A stretch of DNA of 64,000 nucleotides from Cunninghamia lanceolata. Lineage: Eukaryota > Streptophyta > Pinopsida > Cupressales > Cupressaceae. Position numbers and translations under genes: made by a program. The notes beneath the pieces were generated by a model, which was not told where the DNA came from, made no database searches, and saw only the letters and a program-made list of their open reading frames with translations. Positions 43,600 to 54,785 of this stretch are shown piece by piece (position 1 is the first letter of the stretch; each line of letters starts with the position of its first letter). Where the stretch lies: assembly GCA_027924645.1 (NCBI GenBank), contig BSBN01000781.1:2976001-3040000 (forward strand), given 5' to 3'.

Positions 43600-45560
43600 A
43601 AGACTCATGGGATCTAGTCCCCTTGAAGAAAACAATATCTAGACCTCTGAAAATCCATTGAATACCTTCTTTACAAAAGGAGAGACACAAATTTTGCAAG
43701 ATATCATACCTCCTACAAACACTATGGAAGATCAAATATTTCATGATGTTGACGACACTATCAAGGTGGTCGCACATGTACCTGATGAACAAATAAACAA
43801 ACTTGACAAAGATCTAGCCGAATTCCAAACATTCGTGGAAACTGAGAGAATAACAGAGGAAGCTGTACCTGTGATACACCATGTAAGAGAATTGATAAAA
43901 GGACAAGATGATATTGATGTTATCCAAGGTTTAATGCATATTGTGCAAACTAAAGTCACGTTGGTTGTGCAAAAGTTATTAACATGTCATCATCGTCGCA
44001 TACACAAGTATTGGTACTTATACTGAATATACCAACATATCATGCCCATAATCCTCTATCCTATGCAATTTTGAGAACTCCTATGCCCGAGAGGTTTGGG
44101 ACTCCTTGCTTTGAAAAATATGGTTGAAAAGTTGATTCTAATACCCATGTGGCAGTGTTCACGACTATGTGTAGTGATTTCTACTTTGAAGAGGACTTGT
44201 TAGAAAAACTTTTCCCGTGATCTCTCAAGGATACTACTTTAGAATGGTTTTTCCTGTTACCTCTGAATTCCATACACTCCTTTTCATAGTTGGTTGATCA
44301 ATTTTTACAACATTTTCAAGAAAATATTGGACCTCAAGTTTCCTTGATTGATTTAGTTCATTGCAAGCAAGGTCCGAAAGAGAAATTAACTGAGTTTATT
44401 AGTCAGTATCAAGCTTTATATGCGCAAAGTCAATATCAGATGAAAGATGAGGATGTTCAGAAGGTGTTTATTACAAATCTACAATCTAACATCCACAATA
44501 AGATCCTCTTGATGAAGTACAACTCCTTTCAACATTTATGCACCGCCCTTCATGATTATCAACTTTCATCTAGTCAGTGTGAAAATCACAACTCATCAAC
44601 TCATGTTGGCCAATCCATGGGTGGATCATCGCAAAACAACTTTAAGAGAAATAACAATAGGAGTTTCATCAGTATTAATGGACTGAATACAAATAAATTT
44701 TCTAACATTTCTCCTATCACTAATCCAAAGAAGGCATCATATCAACCAAGAAAGTTTACTTCGATATCTGAGTCTTATCATTCTATCAAGAATCAAGCTG
44801 TGAGCAATAATCTTCTAAAGCTTCCCCTGATTAAGCCTTTAGATCCTAGTAAAGCATAAGGACCTTATTTTGATGCTAATGCTTTTTGTCATTTTCATCG
44901 GACACAAGGACATGATATTGAATGATGTATGTGTCTTAAACATGAAAGACAAGACCTCATTGATTTGAATATCATACAGGTATCAGGTGTGAATGATAAT
45001 GGAAATAAATCGGTCACTTCGCCAAATCAAAATTTACAAATCTTCACTAATCCTTTCCCTAAGAATATTGATAACAATATTTTGGAACAAGGTTTAGTGG
45101 AAGTAGACAATGATGATTATTTGGAATATGATAACATCATGGGTATAATAGAAGTAGATAAGGAAAAGTTGGATAACCCACATCGTCCACGCAGATAAGG
45201 AATTTATGCTGAGGTTCCTCCTTCATTATCCTTACAAGGATCGGGAGATAACCAAAATGCATTAGAACAACAAATGGAATAACTAAAACAAGAGACTATA
45301 ACAAAGGAAGAGAGAGAGATGGTACAAGATGATTCTTGTAACCATGGTAGATGAAATCAACAATGAAAACTCACTAAAAATTGGAAAAGAGTTAGATGAC
45401 TATCATCAGTTGGAAATAATAGTGGTTCTCCCCCTCCCAAGCAATAAAAGGTCTCACTTACGCAAGGATTTGAGAAACAAGCATTACATGAATTTTTTGA
45501 CAATAAGCAAGACTCTCATAAGAACCACTCAAACTTTGCACTAAATATGATCGAGTACCT
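43600..45560 (+). pseudogene. Gypsy gag, decayed
   Basis: N-terminal part 43658-44026 (acidic, no motif). The capsid-like Retrotrans_gag region covers about 44080-44580, including PMPERFGTPCFEKYG, LEWFFLLPLNSIHSF and LVDQFLQHFQENIG. At about 44880-44980 comes CHFHRTQGHDIE, stop, CMCLKHERQDLIDLNI, the zinc-finger-like end typical of this Gypsy gag group. At least three frame changes or stops. The same module ends the gag at 63170-63250. No pol follows. Confidence 0.8.
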
Positions 45561-46424
45561 CTCCAAGAGGTTCACAAGTTCAAGAATCTGATACAATGAT
45601 CCCTATAGGTAAGTATTTCTAACACTTTATCTCTCATGATGTGTTTCCCCTGTGACGTGTTATGTGTTGTTTAGGCCTCCTAGGATGACCCCTGATTCTC
45701 TTGTAAGGTCTGAGATACCAGGAGACCACCTTTGTTGTGACCTTCTTCTATTTGTATCATCATTCTTCTATATTGCCTCCCTCTGTTTTCATTGTTGTGT
45801 GTTGTGTCTTACGGACATAACGTTGTGGTTGGTGAATTGGGGGCACTCTCCTACATGACTGTCCCTAAGACACTTGCTTCTCCTCTCTTATTTCATTTTT
45901 TCCCTTCCTCTAGTGTTTCTATCTAGTAGGCAGATGACGAAAAACATTTATACTAATGCGGAACTAGCGTCCCTTTAGTGAGAAATCAAAAATTGGACTT
46001 AGTTCCTAATATGACAATGGGGTTATAATATATTATCTAATGCTTGGCTAGTAGGAGCACTCCATGCTTTCTACATAGTGATCTTGATGGTGTCTTATTT
46101 CACTTACAAAACATAACAATACTTCTACTCCGTACACTTTGTCTATCTTGAATCTTGCATTCCTCAGATTTCATATGCATTGTTGTTTATCATGATTATG
46201 TAGACACTAACATGTTTCTTGCAGGGATGTGTTTGTGGGAACATTTGGCAATCATAAAGTACATGTCACCTCCAGGGGGCATGGGCTTTGCTAGAGTTCA
46301 TGCTCCCTTGTGTGTTTTCATCCTACCTTAATGTGCTTGATATCGATACCTAATATCAACCATCTTAAGGTGGGGGCATATATAAGGTAAGCTATCTATT
46401 GTAGATGTTAGAAATGTGCTTGTC

Positions 46425-46476
46425 CTTAGGTGCAGTCTTAAAGACTAGTGGCGATGAGTCCCTCCTGCACTCTGAG
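46425..46476 (+). other. Structured stem-loop element 1
   Basis: 5' arm CTTAG-GTGCAG (46425-46435), loop 46436-46464, 3' arm CTGCAC, bulged T, CTGAG (46465-46476). The loop contains AGACTAGTGGCGATGAGTCC, with an inner GACT/AGTC pairing. Eleven base pairs including one G-T. Confidence 0.75.
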
Positions 46477-46766
46477 TTTTGTTTACAATCAATCTATCAT
46501 CAATCATCTTAAGCCCTGTACAGAGGTAGGGATGATGTATTTCTTGAAGAGAGTGCACATCTTGTCATTTTCTAAAAGTCCTCTGTGGAGGCGGGGAGAA
46601 GTTCTGTGACTAACTCAACACTTAAGCATGTCTTCGGTGATTGTTGTGGTGAAACCCAATTGTTGGTGTGTGCCTGTAATGTGCCTAAGATGGTGATGAG
46701 CCTAGAAATATGAATATTCCATCGCTTGTCTGCCGTGTCTTCAAAGTGTGTGTATTGCGTGTTTGT

Positions 46767-46818
46767 TCCCAAGCATAGTTTAAAGACTGGTGGAGATGAG
46801 TCCCTCCTATGCTTTGGG
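46767..46818 (+). other. Structured stem-loop element 2
   Basis: 5' arm CCCAA-GCATAG (46768-46778), loop 46779-46806, 3' arm CTATGC, one bulged T, TTGGG (46807-46818). The loop contains AGACTGGTGGAGATGAGTCC. The stem sequence differs from element 1 while the 6-bulge-5 layout is identical. Confidence 0.75.
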
Positions 46819-46865
46819 ATTTGTGTGTCGTGCTTGCTTTGTTTGGCATGTATTGTGTGTGTTGC

Positions 46866-46916
46866 CCCATATGCAGTCTAAAGACTGGTGGCGATGAGTC
46901 CCTCCTGTATTATGGG
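46866..46916 (+). other. Structured stem-loop element 3
   Basis: 5' arm CCCAT-ATGCAG (46866-46876), loop 46877-46904, 3' arm CTGTAT, bulged T, ATGGG (46905-46916). The loop contains AGACTGGTGGCGATGAGTCC. One G-T pair; same layout as elements 1 and 2. Confidence 0.75.
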
Positions 46917-47184
46917 TGGTGTGTTTACTTTCCTTGTACTTGCATGTGTATTGCATATATATGAAAATGAAAAAGAAAAGAAAATCATTATTGTCTTCTC
47001 TACATTCACTATATTCACTGTGTTTTGCATGTCTTCATTGCTGTATTCTCCATGTTTTGTGTGACTGTAACTGTCTTCTCTATGTTTTGTGTGCCTGTTA
47101 TTGTCTTCTTCGTGATTGGTGTGTTTGCTGTGTTTGTTGACCATACTTTAATGTATGTATTGGCCTTGCATTTATACATACATT

Positions 47185-47199
47185 AAAGTGGGGGCTAAA
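47185..47199 (+). other. Polypurine tract of the gag-only element
   Basis: AAAGTGGGGGCTAAA immediately before the 3' LTR (TGTAACATC). Confidence 0.8.
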
Positions 47200-48431
47200 T
47201 GTAACATCAAAAAAGTCCCCTTGGGAGCTTTTCCCTCTTAAGGTTTACCTCCCGGGTCTTTGATTTGCATTTAGGACATCTTACATCATATTTTGGCATC
47301 CCAATGAGAAAACCCCTAAGTTTCATGATGAATGGGACCTAGGGGTATCCCTTGAGACAAACCCTACCCAAAATAGGGGGAAGGACTTGGGCACCTACAC
47401 CCTAGTCCTGCCCTATTTTGGGTTAGGCCTAAATTTGAAGTGTCAGTTTATGATCGTTATTTGGTTCCTAGGCTGACACGGTAAGTTTGAATTACAAAAT
47501 TATTGACGGGAATGTTTGTAGTTGCATATATAAGCATGTTTAGGCATTCATTTGTAAACTAGAGGACAACTAGATGATTAGTAGATGAGCATTGGAATTC
47601 TAAAGGTGATTCAAGGCATTCATTGTGTTGTAGAGTACAGCATTGTTGTTGTGTTTGTATTTGTAGATTTGAGCATCCATCCCCTCATGGCATGAAGAGC
47701 TTCTTCCTTCCATGAGATCTTCACTACAAGGTGATATTATTTGTGTTTTAAAGCATTTATCATTTGGTTTTTTTCTCTATCCTCCAAGGACACACACTCT
47801 CTATCTGACAATGGTGTTCGGAAGATTTGAATGTCTCTCCGGGGCTTGATTGAGGCAAGCCTGTAAACACCACAACCCCCTCCCCATTTTTTCATGATTG
47901 CAGGTTACAGGTTAAAGAAGCAGGAAAAGTGGAGTTGCAGGAGAGTGTTACAGAGTGTTGGAATCACAAATCAAACCTGAAAATAGGGACCTGGACTCGA
48001 GTGCCCACTCATTAGCCCTTCGGATCCTGCAATGGAAGAATCTCTGAGACAACAAGAATAGGTTGTAGATAAAGTTCCTAGATCCTGACAAAAAGCATGG
48101 CACTGGGCTAGGGCACCCGCTCATTAGTCCCTGAATGTTCTGCTTCCCAAACTTCAGAAACTGGTACACATTTGATTGTTATTTTACATCTTTCTGTAGC
48201 AACATTTTCTGTAACTTGTTTTTTGCTTCCATATTTGCATAATTAGGGTTTTAAGCATAATTAGGCATAATCAAGTAATCAAATCACACAAATCTAATTT
48301 TCCCTACATTCTAAGTGACCAAGGGCCTAATAGTAGATTCTTGCTCGACTCAAGGTCCTTGAATGCTTTAGGGTGAAAGGAGGATACACATATAAATCAT
48401 CAAAATCCTAATATCCAAATTTTACGCTAAA
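47200..48431 (+). repeat. 3' LTR of the gag-only Gypsy element
   Basis: About 1232 bp matching 40867-42099 end to end, with diverged bases indicating an older insertion than the 7.4-kb element. It stops at GCTAAA, and the microsatellite begins immediately. Confidence 0.85.
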
Positions 48432-48605
48432 CTATATATATATATATATATATACATATGTGTGTATATATACATACATATGTGTGTATATATACATACA
48501 TATGTGTGTATACACACACATATATATGTATATATACACACATATGTATGTATATATACATACATACATACATACATATATATATATATACATACACACA
48601 CACAC

Positions 48606-48643
<38 letters not shown>
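48432..48643. repeat. Compound (TA)n/(CA)n/(CATA)n microsatellite
   Basis: About 210 bp of alternating TA, TG/CA and ACAT units with some self-complementarity. All long frames here are low-complexity artefacts. Confidence 0.95.
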
Positions 48644-49131
48644 TGTTTTATTAAATAAGGGTTCTTCATAATTCACAATAATATTTATTTACATATATAT
48701 ACAAAAATAAGTATATTTAATTCAACGATTCAGGCATCGAATAACCATGCATATAAAACATTTGCACGTAAAAATAATACCATGAAGAACATCAAACAGA
48801 TAGTCAGCAATGCAAAGAAATATGATTTCTACGTGAGTGTGTGATAGGGCACCAGATAAAACGCATCCAATTGTTGGCAAATGACTAGGTCCCCTCTACC
48901 TGAAACATGTTCTTACCTTCAATAATATTTGCAACCAATTCCACTCATTTTCCATTGTCAATAGGTTGGTTCCATAAAAACATAGCTGAAGCAAACATAA
49001 AATAACCAAATCATAAGCTCAAAAGTGTATCACCATTATGTTTTATCTAAAATCAAGCATTAAGTAGAATTCAATAGTTTTCCATGAATTAAATGTAAAT
49101 GAAATTGATCCAAAAAGTTTGAGACGTGACA
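48644..49131 (-). repeat. Probable 3' LTR of chromovirus copy A
   Basis: On the minus strand it starts TGTCACGTCTCAAAC after the purine tract AAGTGGGGAAGGA (about 49132-49144) and would end CTTATTTAATAAAACA at the microsatellite border. 488 bp. The left border is inferred from the TG/CA rule; no second LTR is visible. Confidence 0.55.
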
Positions 49132-49269
49132 TCCTTCCCCACTTGGAAGAAACATCATCTCAATGTCTTATTACATCCTACTAAATTATTAATGTATCAT
49201 AGTAACACTACCAATGCATCAAATATATCATCATAAAAGTATCACAGTATCTCTAATATCCATAAAATA

Positions 49270-50583
49270 AAAGCAACTATGCTAATTCCTCAAATGTAGA
49301 AATGATCTATCTCCCAAGTGGCACTGTCCACTGAATATTGGTCCCACTGGACCTTATACTACACTATGTCTCTATTACACAACTCAACATTGCACTTCTC
49401 CAAGACTTGAATGGGCTCCACTAGCACCACTCCTAGATCCTGTACCTATAAGGCACGCCAATCAAGAATACACAATGCATCAGGATGATAAGGTTTGAAC
49501 AAAGACACATAAAAAACATTATGGATTTTGGTGAGAGCCAGTGGTAGAGAAAGTCTATATACAATTGGATTGATCACTTCAAGTACATCAAAAGGTCCTA
49601 CGAATCTGGGAGCAATTTTGGTAGCCTTGCCAAATGTAATCGAACTCTTGTGAGGCTTGAATTTTAGAAAAACCTTGTCGCCTACTGAGAATTGTTTGAA
49701 AGTTCTATTTCTATCTGCATAAATTTTCTAGCGATCTGAGGCTTGCTTTAATTTCTCTTTAATTAACCTCATATGATCTCCCATTTCCTTTAACATGTCG
49801 GGTCCAATCACTATTCTATTTTCAACCTTGTCCCAACTGATGGGTGTCTGACACTTATGCCCATAAAGAGCCTTGAATGGTGTTATCCCTAAAGATGCAT
49901 GGTATGAATTGTTGTATGTAAACTCTACCAATGGCAGATATTCTTCCCATTCATATTGTTGATCCATATAGTACATCCTTAGAAGATCTTCACTACCTGG
50001 TTGACTCTCTCTGTCTAACCATCTATCTGAGGATGATATGCCATGCTAAAATTCAACTTAGTCCCCAAGGTTGCATTTAGCGTGATCCAAAACCTAGAAG
50101 TCATGTGAGTGTCGCGATATGAAATGATCATTTCTAGCACTCCATGTAATCAAAAGATCTCTTGGACAAACTTTTTAGCTAAGGACATCGATCTGTCTAA
50201 GAGATTTCTAGGGATGAAATGGGCTACTTTTGTCAATTTTTCTACCACCACCAAGATGACATTATGTCAGTTCTTAGACATGGGCAATCCCTGAATAAAA
50301 TCCATGCTAATTACTTACCACTTATACTCTGGGACACTGTGTGGATATAGAATCCATGCATGATGGACATGTTCAGCCTTAATGTGTTGGTACTCTAAAC
50401 ATCAAGTGACAAACTTAGTTACATCCTTCTTAAGTTTAGGCCAAAAGTACAATGGTCTCAACCCTTCCATCATCTTTGTCACTCCCGGGTGCCTTGAATA
50501 TGGCACACTGTGGACCTCATCAAGAACTAGCTTCCTTAACTCTCATGAATCTGGGATATATATCCTTCCCTAGTATCGCAAAA
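49270..50583 (-). pseudogene. Ty3/Gypsy chromovirus integrase with chromodomain, copy A
   Basis: Minus-strand order: HSVPYSRHPGVTKMMEGL and CLEYQHIKAEHVHH (zinc-binding H2C2 region), ISMDFIQGLP (first catalytic Asp of the core), [13 protein letters not shown] (second Asp), PLVEFTYNNSYHASLG and ALYGHKCQTPISWDKVE, GDKVFLKFKPHKSS, then YKVQWDQYSVDSATWE, the chromodomain-like tail that defines chromoviruses. Many stops and frame changes. RT and RNase H are missing: the copy is truncated at about 50583. The integrase inserts cDNA into chromatin and the tail guides target choice. Confidence 0.85.
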
Positions 50584-53082
50584 TCCCAACTGACTCAATC
50601 ACATACTATAACATACCAACTTTTATTACCCAAATCAATCAACTTAATAACCATTAAGTACATTGTCATGATTAACATAACCACAATTTGGCATAGTAAT
50701 AATCAATATCATAAACAATAATCAAATATCTTCTTGGATAATTTCAAAACTAAAATTTACAACAAATTCCAAAGATAACATACTAGTGAATCCTTTTACT
50801 ATACGTTTACAATGTTTTGCTTATAGCATCAATGATAAGTTCACACATAATTTTTGAATATCAAGTCATATAAAAGAATGTACAACATCAGGAATATTGA
50901 TATCTATCTTCATAAGTCTCATCTTGTCATCTGCTTGGGAAGGATAGCATCACCCGAGTGCTTTTCCTCCAACCACAAACTGGCGGTCCCTCGCTCAATC
51001 CTTCCTGGAAGTGGCCCTACCCTTCATGAAGGGAATAAATATAAGGAACCAATTTGTTTTCCATCTAAGTATCTATTGCTGTGTCCTTCATAAATCATCA
51101 TGGTCATAAAACTATAGATCCACTCCAACTATGTATTACACTACTGGATGGTTATGTCATCTGGATCACAGTGAACTGACTAATGCATGCAAAGACGGAT
51201 GCATTACTTTGGTCAAAGATTTACATACATAGATGTTTCACAATGAACGTAGTCAAATGTTCACACACCTCTAACTTGACTTAGAAGCTATCTCATCCTA
51301 CAGAGTTTATGGTTTGACCTGCTCTGATCATGGTAAAGATTGGTTTAATTCACCGTCAGTCCATCCAACTTGGACTTTTGACTTCAATTTTAGAAGTGCA
51401 TTCCAATATTTGTCTTGTTGCCTATGTAACAGGGAATCTGTGACTCCACGTCACTCTATTCCTAGTCTTTCTTTTTAAAGGTTTAAATGTTCATGGTTTC
51501 AGTTCTTAAGACCATTTCTGGTCTAAAACTCTATGGTTACCTTGTTCCAAGGTTTTTCATCAAATTCACATCAATTATAACACATACTATTATAGTCAAA
51601 AGTTGACAATATTAAATAGGCCCTTAGTCTAAAAGATTCAAAAGAGTTTTAACTCCTTATACTTCATTCTTGAAGTATTTCTATTTTAATAAGGAAGTTA
51701 TTCATAATAGTCTATAAATATTTGAGTTATCAAACTCATTCTCATATTTTCTTTCTTGGAAAAATAAAAGACACTCAAGATTTTACTTTCCTGATGTTCA
51801 AGGCTTGACATGCACTTAGTGCAATAACATAATGATACCCATTATCAACCTAGCTTTCCTTTCATAAATGATCGAAAGCTTATTGCTCATTTTAAATAAA
51901 GAATAATACGAGAGTAAGCCATAATCAAATCTTTTATTGCACAATTGACTTGGCATCATAAGTTTACGGACTTGTTGCAACACATATTAATTCATGGGTC
52001 ACATATAGATGTCATTCATCTATCCATAATATTTTGACAAAACAAGAGTAATCAGCCTGTAGTAGTATTCTTTATGAATACATGGCTCTCGACTTGTAGT
52101 CTAATCATGATATAAATCTTTACTTACCCAATAGTCACGGGTGAAAATTATTTTTCAATAATGATTCAATATGAAGACTTAATAGTCTATAACAAATAAG
52201 TATGGAGTCAGCCGATACTATAGCCACATACTCATTGTTATACTATTACAACAATATTCTAAACTCCCTTAGCCTTATTGATTTCTATGGGAAAGATAAG
52301 AACTGAAATGTTTGGCCTCAAAGGCCTCGACAAAGTAGTTAATTAACTCTTTCTATCATCTATATAATAACACAGTCAAATATACCACATCATATGTTGA
52401 ATTCAAAACCAAGAATCTAATTAAACTTTATTGTAGCTATACAGCATACAATAGTAGTTTACCAGATGTACCTGTTGAATCAGTACTGCCAAAGAATCTT
52501 GAGCCTGTTGTAGAGTTTCCTCAACATCTATAGACTGTACTCCCTTTAGACTCTTCTCTACATTCCTTGCTTAACCATTGCTTTTGTTTTTGCTTGTTCT
52601 TCCCCTGAGAAACATAAAAAAAAACACTTAACACCATCTTCTCAAAAGAATCGCATATAATAGTATGGTTTGATAATAGTTTTCCCATACCACCCAACAG
52701 GAATATATGTTCCACTTACATACCACTCTCTCATCGAGTTCTTCCCATGGGGTTTTATCCCCATGATATGGTTATACACGTATCCCACTCACTCCACTCT
52801 TCGTGGACATGGGTATGACTTCATACAAGAATGTAATAACTTATGATCCAAAGGTGCTCAAATCCACTATAGCTGGATAAACGATTATATCCTACATACT
52901 GTCAAACACATTTATATGATATTATGAGATTACTTAAATAATCTTATTTATCACAAAAATTACATTAACAATGTTAGGGTGATAAAATAAACTGGAATTT
53001 GATGCACAACAATAAAGAGTGGGGGGATATTATGCAAGCTACGTACCTTCATGAAACTAATCACTTTAGTTTTCTCCATTAG
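50584..53082. other. AT-rich spacer, nothing assigned
   Basis: No domain recognised on either strand. 50910-51050 weakly resembles 38860-39000, so both may be remnants of one LTR family. A purine tract GAGTGGGGGGATATT near 53017-53031 is PPT-like but unpartnered. Confidence 0.3.
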
Positions 53083-54576
53083 GAAGGGCTCCCTTAGGGA
53101 TCTGTCATCTGGAACAAAATGCTGAAGTCCAGAAGTCTGCTCAAGCTTGGGCTAAGATGGAAACTGGGGAATGGTAAGTCTATTAACTTTTGGGAAGATA
53201 TTTGGATGAATGATAAAGCCCTTGTTACTCTAGGTGATTATGGAGCAATTGCTACCATTGCTACTCAGTTTTTTGGGGATAAAGTGTGTAATTTTATTCA
53301 CAATAATAATGGTATTAGGAGTTGGAAGAATCTCATGGATTGTTGTACTCATCGACCTGAATTCACTCCTAGGATAAGGGCTATTCAAAGTCTTCTTCAA
53401 GGGATCAGAATTCCACTTTTCCTTAGGGAGGATGAGTTGTTTTGGTGGCCGGACAAGAAAGGACATTTCTCTGTTAAGTCTGCTTATCATCTATTGAACC
53501 CTGATGTGCATAAAAATGAAATTTGGAGGAAAGTGTGGAATTATAAACTTATCCCTAAAATCAACTTGTTTTGGTGGGCTGCTACTCATAACAAAATCCT
53601 AACTCAAGATAACTTACAAAGGAGGGGATTCACTTTGGTTAATAGGTGCTTTCTATGCTTGGAAAAGGAGGAAATTGTTTCTCACTTAATTCTCCATTGT
53701 GACTTTGCCAAGGAAATATGGACTATTATTTTAAGGAACTTTGGTATTTAATGGGTGTGCAATGCTGATATTAGGGAAGTCATTGCCAATTGGTATCCCT
53801 CCTTCTCTCATCCTTGGATTGTTGAGCTTTGGAACCAAACTCTTCCCTGTCTTGGTTGGACCTTATGGAAGGAATGAAATGATAGAGTTTTTAGGGATGC
53901 TGCTAGAGAAACTTCTCAAGTTCTTCACTCATTTTCTAAGATTCTCATGGAAAGTGTGACCAATTCTCATATCAAAACTACAGAAAAACCTCTTTCTCAG
54001 GAAGAGGAGCAAATCACTATGAATTGGAGGATTCTAAGTCAAATCCCGGCTCATAATAACTCCAAAGAGATGCAAAGATTGAATACTAAATGGATCCCCT
54101 CGAAGCCCTGTTGGCTCAAACTAAATTTTGATGGGGCATCCAAGGGGGATGGTAAGGCTAGTGGTGGCGGGATTATAAGGGATGACAAAGGTTGGTTGGT
54201 TGCTACTTATGCTGGTGGGATTGGCTTCCAAAGCAATAATTATGCAGAAGCCTCTACTCTTTTATGGGGGGTGAAGCTGGCTATTTCCCTTGATATTAGA
54301 TAATTGCATATTCAAGGGGATTCGAAACTGGTTATTGATGTGGTTAATAATGTGTCGACTTGTGGCTGGAAACTAAAAGATATCATAGTGGACATTCAGA
54401 TCCTTCTGCAGTGGATTCCCAGAGTGGATACGTCTCATATCTATAGAGAGGGCAATGCTGTCACAGATGCTCTTGCTGACCTTGGCCAACAATTTTTAAA
54501 TTGGCGTTGTTGGCGCCAAGCTAACAACATCCCTCTAAACATAAGGGACTTAATTCAAAAAGAGTCGACGTGCTAA
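53083..54576 (+). pseudogene. LINE RT C-terminus, zf-RVT and RNase H
   Basis: One frame throughout: GSVIWNKMLKSRSLLKLGL and GKSINFWEDIW (post-RT), FWWAATHNKILTQDNL with CFLCLEKEEIVSHLILHC (zf-RVT zinc ligands), WKE-stop-NDRVF, then LKLNFDGASKGD, NNYAEAS and HIQGDS (RNase H with D, E and D kept). Nonsense codons after 53119 are TAA 53749, TGA 53875 and TAA 54301; there is also a TAG near 53095. The TGA falls in a motif where Arg (CGA) is usual. Confidence 0.85.
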
Positions 54577-54785
54577 TGATGAGTCAGCATAATAAGAAAG
54601 TCAGTTTTTTCCATCGGCTTTGGTGGAAGATGCTGACGTGTATCTTGAAGTACGGGTTCTTGAGTACTCTGTGGCTAGTTGTCATATCTACCTTATTACT
54701 CCCTTATGTTAAGGCGAGTTGCTTACCTACTAATTATAGAGAATGCCTTGAAATCATGTCCGAGCATGGGAAGCATATGCGCTAG

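Larger units (their letters stand above)
45561..47184 (+). other. 3' non-coding region of the gag-only element
   Basis: No coding domain. It holds the three structured repeats described separately and a short T-rich tandem repeat (units with GTCTTCTCTATGTTTTGTGT at about 46990-47130). Confidence 0.6.
40867..48431 (+). mobile_element. Gag-only Ty3/Gypsy LTR retrotransposon (non-autonomous)
   Basis: LTRs of about 1233 bp (40867-42099 and 47200-48431) start TGTAAC and end GCTAAA or ACTAAA. A purine tract AAAGTGGGGGCTAAA sits just before the 3' LTR. The interior has a long repeat-bearing leader, a decayed gag of the Gypsy zinc-finger type and a 1.6-kb non-coding 3' region with three stem-loops. 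No protease, RT, RNase H or integrase was found. Flanks are CA/TA microsatellite on both sides, so a target duplication cannot be read cleanly. Confidence 0.85.

Noticed and set aside
46425..46916. Possible hammerhead ribozyme in the stem-loops (GATGAG resemblance)
   Set aside because: The CTGATGA core and the GAAA box of hammerheads are not both present around the stem, so I do not call a ribozyme.
48422..48676. Several overlapping long frames on both strands, rich in Tyr, Ile, His and Thr
   Set aside because: They arise from the TA/CA microsatellite and are low-complexity artefacts.
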